From Hymenobacter duratus (GTDB lineage: Bacteria > Bacteroidota > Bacteroidia > Cytophagales > Hymenobacteraceae), in assembly GCF_014698995.1 (NCBI RefSeq), contig NZ_JACWZZ010000001.1:310001-374000 (forward strand): a DNA stretch of 64,000 nucleotides. The letters are read 5' to 3'. Both the position numbers and the translations under genes were made by a program. Below are positions 59,943 through 64,000 of the stretch, piece by piece. Numbering within the stretch: the first letter of the stretch is position 1; every line of letters begins with the position of its first letter. The notes beneath the pieces are model-generated. The model did no database searches. It saw only the letters and a list, made by a program, of their open reading frames with translations, and was not told the origin of the DNA.

Positions 59943-61268
59943 ATGCTTTCCCGACCAAAACTTACCGCGCCACTCATAGCTTTAGGGCTGCTGACAGCCG
60001 GTGTGGCTCATGCTCAGCAGGGGCCGATTATTTCTGATTCTCTTTCGCTTGACGGCACCATTCGTTCGGTGCTGGACGCCAATCCGGCCATTACTACGCT
60101 GGAGGAAGAAGTGAATGCCGCTACCAGCCGCGTTACGCAGAGCCGGGGCGGTTTCCTGCCGCAGGTCACCGGCACGGCCACGTACACCCGCATCGACCCG
60201 GTGGTGAAGCTGCAACTGAGCCCGGAGGCTCCGGCGTTCCAGTTTGCGCCCAACAACAACTACGATGCGCACATTACGCTGCAATACGGGCTGCTCGATT
60301 TCGGCAAGAAGGACGCTACCTACAACCTGGCCGAAAGCCGCCGCCTGACGGCCGTCGACCAGATAAACGTGACGCGCCGCGACCTGGCGTATTCGGCGGT
60401 GCAGGCCTACTACAACATTCTGTTTGTGCGCGAGAGCATCAAAGTGCAGGATGCCCAGATTGCTTCATTGCAGCAGCATCAGCGCGAAATGGAAAAGCGG
60501 GTGGAAGGCGGCGTCAGCACGCGCTTCGATGTGACGACCACGCAGGTGCGCATCACGCAGGCCCAGAACACGAAGATTGACCTGCAGAACCAGCTCCGCA
60601 ACCAACAGGTGCAGCTGGCCCGCCTGCTGCACAAACCCGAGTACGTGGACGTGCCGGTGCGCGGGGTATTTGCCTATCAGCCGCAGGAAGTAAACCTAAA
60701 CGGTGCGCTGACCCAGGCAACGGCTAACCGGCCGGAAATAAAGCTGGCCCGCGACGCCGAACAGACGGCCAACCTGAATCTGAAGCTGATTGAGCGGAGC
60801 AACATGCCGCTACTGGGCGTTGGAGCGCAGCTGGGCGCTAAAAATGGCTACCAACCCGACCTGGACCGGATTCGTCCGAACTCGGTGGGAGTGGTGCAGC
60901 TATCGGTGCCTATCTACGATGGCAATAAGAACAAAAACCAGCGGGTAGAAGCACTAGCTAACATCCGAGGCTCTCAGGCCCGCATTCAGGACACAGAAGA
61001 GCAGGTGCGGTCCGATGTGCGGCAGGCAGCCAACAACATGGAATCAAGCACTGCCCGCTACGACAACGCGCTGCAGCAAATCAGCCAGGCCAGTGATGCG
61101 CTTACCCGCGCGAAGGCCCGCTACCGCTATGGCGTAGGCAACAACCTGGATGTGCTGGACGCCGAAACGTCGTTGTCGCAGGCCCGGCTGGCACGCTTGC
61201 AGGCCATCTATAACTACACGCTCGGCCAGTATCAGCTCAAGCGCGCCACAGGCGAGCAAATCTGGTAA
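59943..61268 (+). CDS. TolC-family outer-membrane efflux channel
   Basis: The 441-residue protein starts at the ATG at 59943; a GTG at 59913 would add 10 residues. It has a signal peptide (LIALGLLTAGVAHAQ), two repeated OEP domains with long helices, strand regions such as GFLPQVTGTATYTRI and a C-terminal LGQYQLKRATGEQIW. It forms the trimeric exit duct of a tripartite efflux pump with the EmrA- and EmrB-like proteins encoded after it. First gene of the operon. Confidence 0.93.
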   Translation: MLSRPKLTAPLIALGLLTAGVAHAQQGPIISDSLSLDGTIRSVLDANPAITTLEEEVNAATSRVTQSRGGFLPQVTGTATYTRIDPVVKLQLSPEAPAFQFAPNNNYDAHITLQYGLLDFGKKDATYNLAESRRLTAVDQINVTRRDLAYSAVQAYYNILFVRESIKVQDAQIASLQQHQREMEKRVEGGVSTRFDVTTTQVRITQAQNTKIDLQNQLRNQQVQLARLLHKPEYVDVPVRGVFAYQPQEVNLNGALTQATANRPEIKLARDAEQTANLNLKLIERSNMPLLGVGAQLGAKNGYQPDLDRIRPNSVGVVQLSVPIYDGNKNKNQRVEALANIRGSQARIQDTEEQVRSDVRQAANNMESSTARYDNALQQISQASDALTRAKARYRYGVGNNLDVLDAETSLSQARLARLQAIYNYTLGQYQLKRATGEQIW

Positions 61269-61365
61269 ACAACGGCAACGCCCCGGCAGCCTACCGGGCT
61301 GAACCCGACGGCAAAGTGCCGGCCCTATTTCCAGTATCCGCGAATCTGCTCCTAACCAATTCCTG

Positions 61366-61791
61366 ATGACCATCCTCTGTCCGATTGATTTTTCTGTTGC
61401 CACGGAGGCGCTGGTCACGTATTCGGCGGCGCTGGCGGCCGGTACGGGCGGCGAGCTGCGCCTGTTGCACGTGCTGGAGCCCCAACCCGTTCCGGCCTCC
61501 GAAATGGGTGCTGATGCTGAACTGAAACAACGACTGCAGTTCTACCAAGACGCGGCAACGGCTGCCGGTGCCTCGGTCACGACGGCTATTGCATGGGGCA
61601 ACGCGGCGCAGGAAATAGTAGAAGAAGCTCGGCGCTATCCTGCCGATATTATTGTGATTGGGGCGCACGGCCAGACCGGCCTGACCCGCTTCCTAATGGG
61701 TAGCACCGCCGAAACCGTAGTCCGCACGGCCACCTGCGTAACGCTTCTGGTGAAACCAGGCTGCCCCAACAAGTACCGTCAATCGGCCTGA
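61366..61791 (+). CDS. Universal stress protein (UspA family)
   Basis: The 141-residue protein has the UspA fold with an N-terminal ILCPIDFSVATEALV and a complete ATP-binding motif G-x2-G-x9-G-S in GAHGQTGLTRFLMGST. It should bind ATP in the cytosol. It lies between the TolC and EmrA genes of the efflux operon (97 and 82 base gaps), so it is probably coexpressed with the pump. Its role in the pump is unknown. Confidence 0.93.
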   Translation: MTILCPIDFSVATEALVTYSAALAAGTGGELRLLHVLEPQPVPASEMGADAELKQRLQFYQDAATAAGASVTTAIAWGNAAQEIVEEARRYPADIIVIGAHGQTGLTRFLMGSTAETVVRTATCVTLLVKPGCPNKYRQSA

Positions 61792-61873
61792 CCCAACCGG
61801 CCGGCTGACCAGTCTGTTCTGAACAGACACCCACTCTCCCTCACCAACTGACAACGAACAACCAAGTACCCAT

Positions 61874-62977
61874 ATGGCAACTCCCGTTCAACACGATCCG
61901 GCCGTAGCGCCAACGCATTCCGACGCCTACGAGCCGGTGGTGGAGGAGCAAGCAGGCCGCTCTAAACGTCCTATCATCTTTATCGTTCTGGCGTTGGTAT
62001 TGCTGCTGGGCGGCTACTATGGCTGGCAGCGCTACCAATTCGGCCAGACCCACGAAGAAACCGACGATGCCCAGGTAGAAGGCGACATCTATCCCATTCT
62101 GCCGCGTGTCAGTGGCCCGGTACTGGAAGTGAAGGTAGAAGACAACCAGCCCGTGAAGAAAGGCGACGTGCTGCTGACCGTGGACCCCGCTGATTACCAG
62201 CAGCGGGTGAATGCCGCCGAAGCCGCCCTGGCCGCTGCTCAGGCCAACGTGGTAGCGGCCCGTGCCGCTGTTGGCACCGCCTCCGCCAACGTGAGCACCG
62301 CCCAGGCTACCATTGGGGTGAGCGACGCCAACCAGGCGCGCCTGCAGAAAGACTTGAAGCGCAGTGAGTTTCTGCGCAAGGAAGACATCATTCCGCAGAG
62401 CGAGTATGATGCTGTGCAGGCCAATCTGAAATCGACCAGTGCCCAGCGCAACACAGCCCAGCAGCAGGTGAAAGTAGCCCAGCAGCAGGTAGAAGCTGCT
62501 CGCCAGCAGGTGGCCGTAGCAGAAGCGGTAGTAAAGCAGCGCCAAGCCGACCTCGAAAATGCCAAGTTGCAGCTCAGCTACACAACGCTGGTGGCGCCCG
62601 TGAACGGCTTCGTGAGCAAAAAATCGGTGCAGCCCGGTCAACTAGTGAGCCCCAACCAGCAGTTGATGGGCCTCGTGGCTTCGGAGAGAACCTGGGTGGT
62701 TGCCAACTTCAAGGAAACCCAGCTGGGAAACATGAAGGTGGGCCAGCCGGTGGAAGTAGAGGTGGATGCCTACCCCAACCAGGAGTTTGCCGGCCACATC
62801 GAGTCGCTGTCGGCGGCTACCGGGGCCCGGTTTGCGCTGCTGCCCCCCGACAACGCCAGCGGCAACTTCGTGAAAGTAACCCAGCGTGTGCCCGTCAAAA
62901 TCGTGCTCGACAAGGCTGATCCGGAGCATCCGCTACGCGCCGGTATGAGCGTGGTAGCGACGGTGAAGACCAAGTAA
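61874..62977 (+). CDS. HlyD/EmrA-family membrane fusion protein
   Basis: The 367-residue protein has a short cytosolic start, one membrane segment (near 33-50: PIIFIVLALVLLLGGYYG) and a biotinyl-lipoyl region (EGDIYPILPRVSGPVLEVKV). A long coiled coil follows (about 110-220, with QQQVKVAQQQVEAARQQVAV), then a beta-barrel domain (VVANFKETQLGNMKVGQPVEVEVDAY). It bridges the inner-membrane EmrB-like transporter to the TolC channel. Full length, in the efflux operon. Confidence 0.94.
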   Translation: MATPVQHDPAVAPTHSDAYEPVVEEQAGRSKRPIIFIVLALVLLLGGYYGWQRYQFGQTHEETDDAQVEGDIYPILPRVSGPVLEVKVEDNQPVKKGDVLLTVDPADYQQRVNAAEAALAAAQANVVAARAAVGTASANVSTAQATIGVSDANQARLQKDLKRSEFLRKEDIIPQSEYDAVQANLKSTSAQRNTAQQQVKVAQQQVEAARQQVAVAEAVVKQRQADLENAKLQLSYTTLVAPVNGFVSKKSVQPGQLVSPNQQLMGLVASERTWVVANFKETQLGNMKVGQPVEVEVDAYPNQEFAGHIESLSAATGARFALLPPDNASGNFVKVTQRVPVKIVLDKADPEHPLRAGMSVVATVKTK

Positions 62978-63000
62978 ATTTTCAGACATAAGAATTGCGG

Positions 63001-63059
63001 AGTGAGAACCAGGACTTGTTCGTGAAGCCCAGGCCAAACGGAAAGTCTCAGTTCTCACT
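63001..63059. repeat. Inverted repeat between emrA- and emrB-like genes
   Basis: AGTGAGAAC (63001-63009) is the exact inverse complement of GTTCTCACT (63051-63059). GACTT (63013-63017) and AAGTC (63043-63047) continue the stem inside. There is no T run, so it is more likely an mRNA hairpin or processing site than a terminator. Confidence 0.5.
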
Positions 63060-63085
63060 TCCTTTTTCTCACATCTCAGCAACGA

Positions 63086-64000
63086 ATGGAAACCGGATTT
63101 ACCAAGTGGATCATCGTCGTGACGGTGGTGATGTGCTGCTTGCTGGAGCTTATTGATACCAGCATCGTGAACGTGGCCCTGACCCAGATGATGGGCAACC
63201 TGTCGGCCACGCAGCAGGAGGTGACCTGGGTAATTGCCTCCTACGGCATTGCCAACGTTATTGTGATTCCGATGACGGGCTTTCTGGCCGAGCAGTTTGG
63301 CCGCAGAAACTACTACCTCGTATCGGTTATTCTCTTCACGCTGGCCTCTATTGCCTGCGGGCAAAGCACCAACATCTGGGAGCTGGTGGCTTTCCGCTTC
63401 GTGCAGGGCATCGGCGGGGGCGCTCTGATGGCCACCTCGCAGTCGATTCTTATTGATACGTTTCCGCCCAAGCAGCTGCCGCTGGGCCAGGCGTTGTTCG
63501 GCATGGGCGTCATCATCGGGCCTACCATCGGCCCCACGCTGGGCGGCTACATCGTAGATAATTATGACTGGCCCTGGATTTTCTACGTGAACGTGCCGGT
63601 GGGAATTTTGGCTTCCATCTTCACCATTCTGTTTATCCGGGACCCGGAGCGTATCAAAAACGCAATTCCCCGGCCGCTGCGTGAAATCGACTGGGCTGGT
63701 ATCATCCTGCTGATTGTGGGCGTGGGCTCGCTGCAGCTGGTGCTGGAGCAGGGCGAAACCGAAGACTGGTTTGAAAGTGCCTACATCAACAGCTTCACCG
63801 CGCTGGCAGTCATCGGCCTGGTTGGGTTTGTGTGGCGCGAGCTGACTGCCAAACAGCCCATCGTAGACCTGCGGGTGCTGGGCAAGAGCCGGAATCTGGC
63901 CGTGGGCGGCATCCTGTCGTTTGTGCTGGGCTTCGGCATGTTTGCCTCGGTATTCATCTTCCCGATCTTCACCCAGCGCATCCTGGGCTTCAGCGCCGCC
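63086..64000 (+). CDS. DHA2-type MFS drug transporter, EmrB/QacA family (partial)
   Basis: The first 305 codons run from the ATG at 63086 to the window end with no stop. The protein starts METGFTKWIIVVTVVMCCLLE and has the DHA2 motif D-like LIDTSIVNVAL, motif A GFLAEQFGRRNYY, the long hydrophobic segments and the motif C GVIIGPTIGPTLGGY. It should have 14 membrane segments when complete and export drugs or acids with protons, via the EmrA- and TolC-type proteins upstream. The C-terminal part lies beyond the window. Confidence 0.93.
   Translation, partial: METGFTKWIIVVTVVMCCLLELIDTSIVNVALTQMMGNLSATQQEVTWVIASYGIANVIVIPMTGFLAEQFGRRNYYLVSVILFTLASIACGQSTNIWELVAFRFVQGIGGGALMATSQSILIDTFPPKQLPLGQALFGMGVIIGPTIGPTLGGYIVDNYDWPWIFYVNVPVGILASIFTILFIRDPERIKNAIPRPLREIDWAGIILLIVGVGSLQLVLEQGETEDWFESAYINSFTALAVIGLVGFVWRELTAKQPIVDLRVLGKSRNLAVGGILSFVLGFGMFASVFIFPIFTQRILGFSAA

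Overview
The window looks like a chromosomal segment of a pigmented, GC-rich member of the Bacteroidota, most likely Hymenobacter or a close relative (Cytophagales). The evidence is a lycopene cyclase, proteins with type IX secretion (T9SS) C-terminal sorting domains, DUF349, DUF2795, DUF4175 and DUF4159 proteins, an ECF sigma factor, TAnnTTTG-type promoter elements, and many short intergenic regions with strong hairpin terminators. I saw no rRNA, tRNA, CRISPR array, transposase or integrase. The genus is an inference from gene content, not from a marker gene.

Layout. 1-7.5 kb holds housekeeping genes: LOG-family protein, serine hydrolase, lycopene cyclase, orphan ABC ATPase, DUF2795, DUF349 and EttA. 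7.5-9.9 kb is a small insertion next to ettA. A Fic protein gene with a palindromic operator-like region lies between the real ettA 3' end and a second, 83-bp copy of that 3' end, followed by an HNH nuclease that resembles phosphorothioate-sensing type IV restriction enzymes. 10-11.1 kb holds an unknown gene and a 21-bp tandem repeat array (13 units). 11.1-16.5 kb is a sugar region: SMP-30 lactonase, GH43, galK and galT. 16.5-26.3 kb holds an antiporter, a PAS histidine kinase, a trehalase, an M61 peptidase, a secreted PHP-type hydrolase and an SRAP protein.

26.4-32.7 kb has a DUF1800-DUF1501 pair with Tat-like leaders, then an ECF sigma factor followed by a membrane trypsin-like protease whose N-terminus resembles an anti-sigma factor. 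32.8-42.2 kb is a MoxR-DUF58-BatA-DUF4175-membrane protein operon, with a DUF4159 gene cut off from it by an opposite-strand beta-barrel gene. 43.2-52.1 kb is a paralogous TldD/PmbA array: three TldD-type genes with Tat-like leaders, two PmbA-type genes without leaders, and one unknown secreted protein. 52.2-54.5 kb is an McrBC-type restriction pair. 55-57.6 kb is an M1 aminopeptidase. 57.6-64 kb is a sigma-54 activator divergent from a TolC-Usp-EmrA-EmrB efflux operon that runs off the end.

The most unusual items are the TldD/PmbA array, which suggests Tat export of a folded TldD-PmbA complex; the ettA-tail duplication around fic with its four half-sites; the sigma factor paired with an anti-sigma/protease fusion; and the 21-bp repeat array. 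All functional statements come from reading motifs; no database search was possible.
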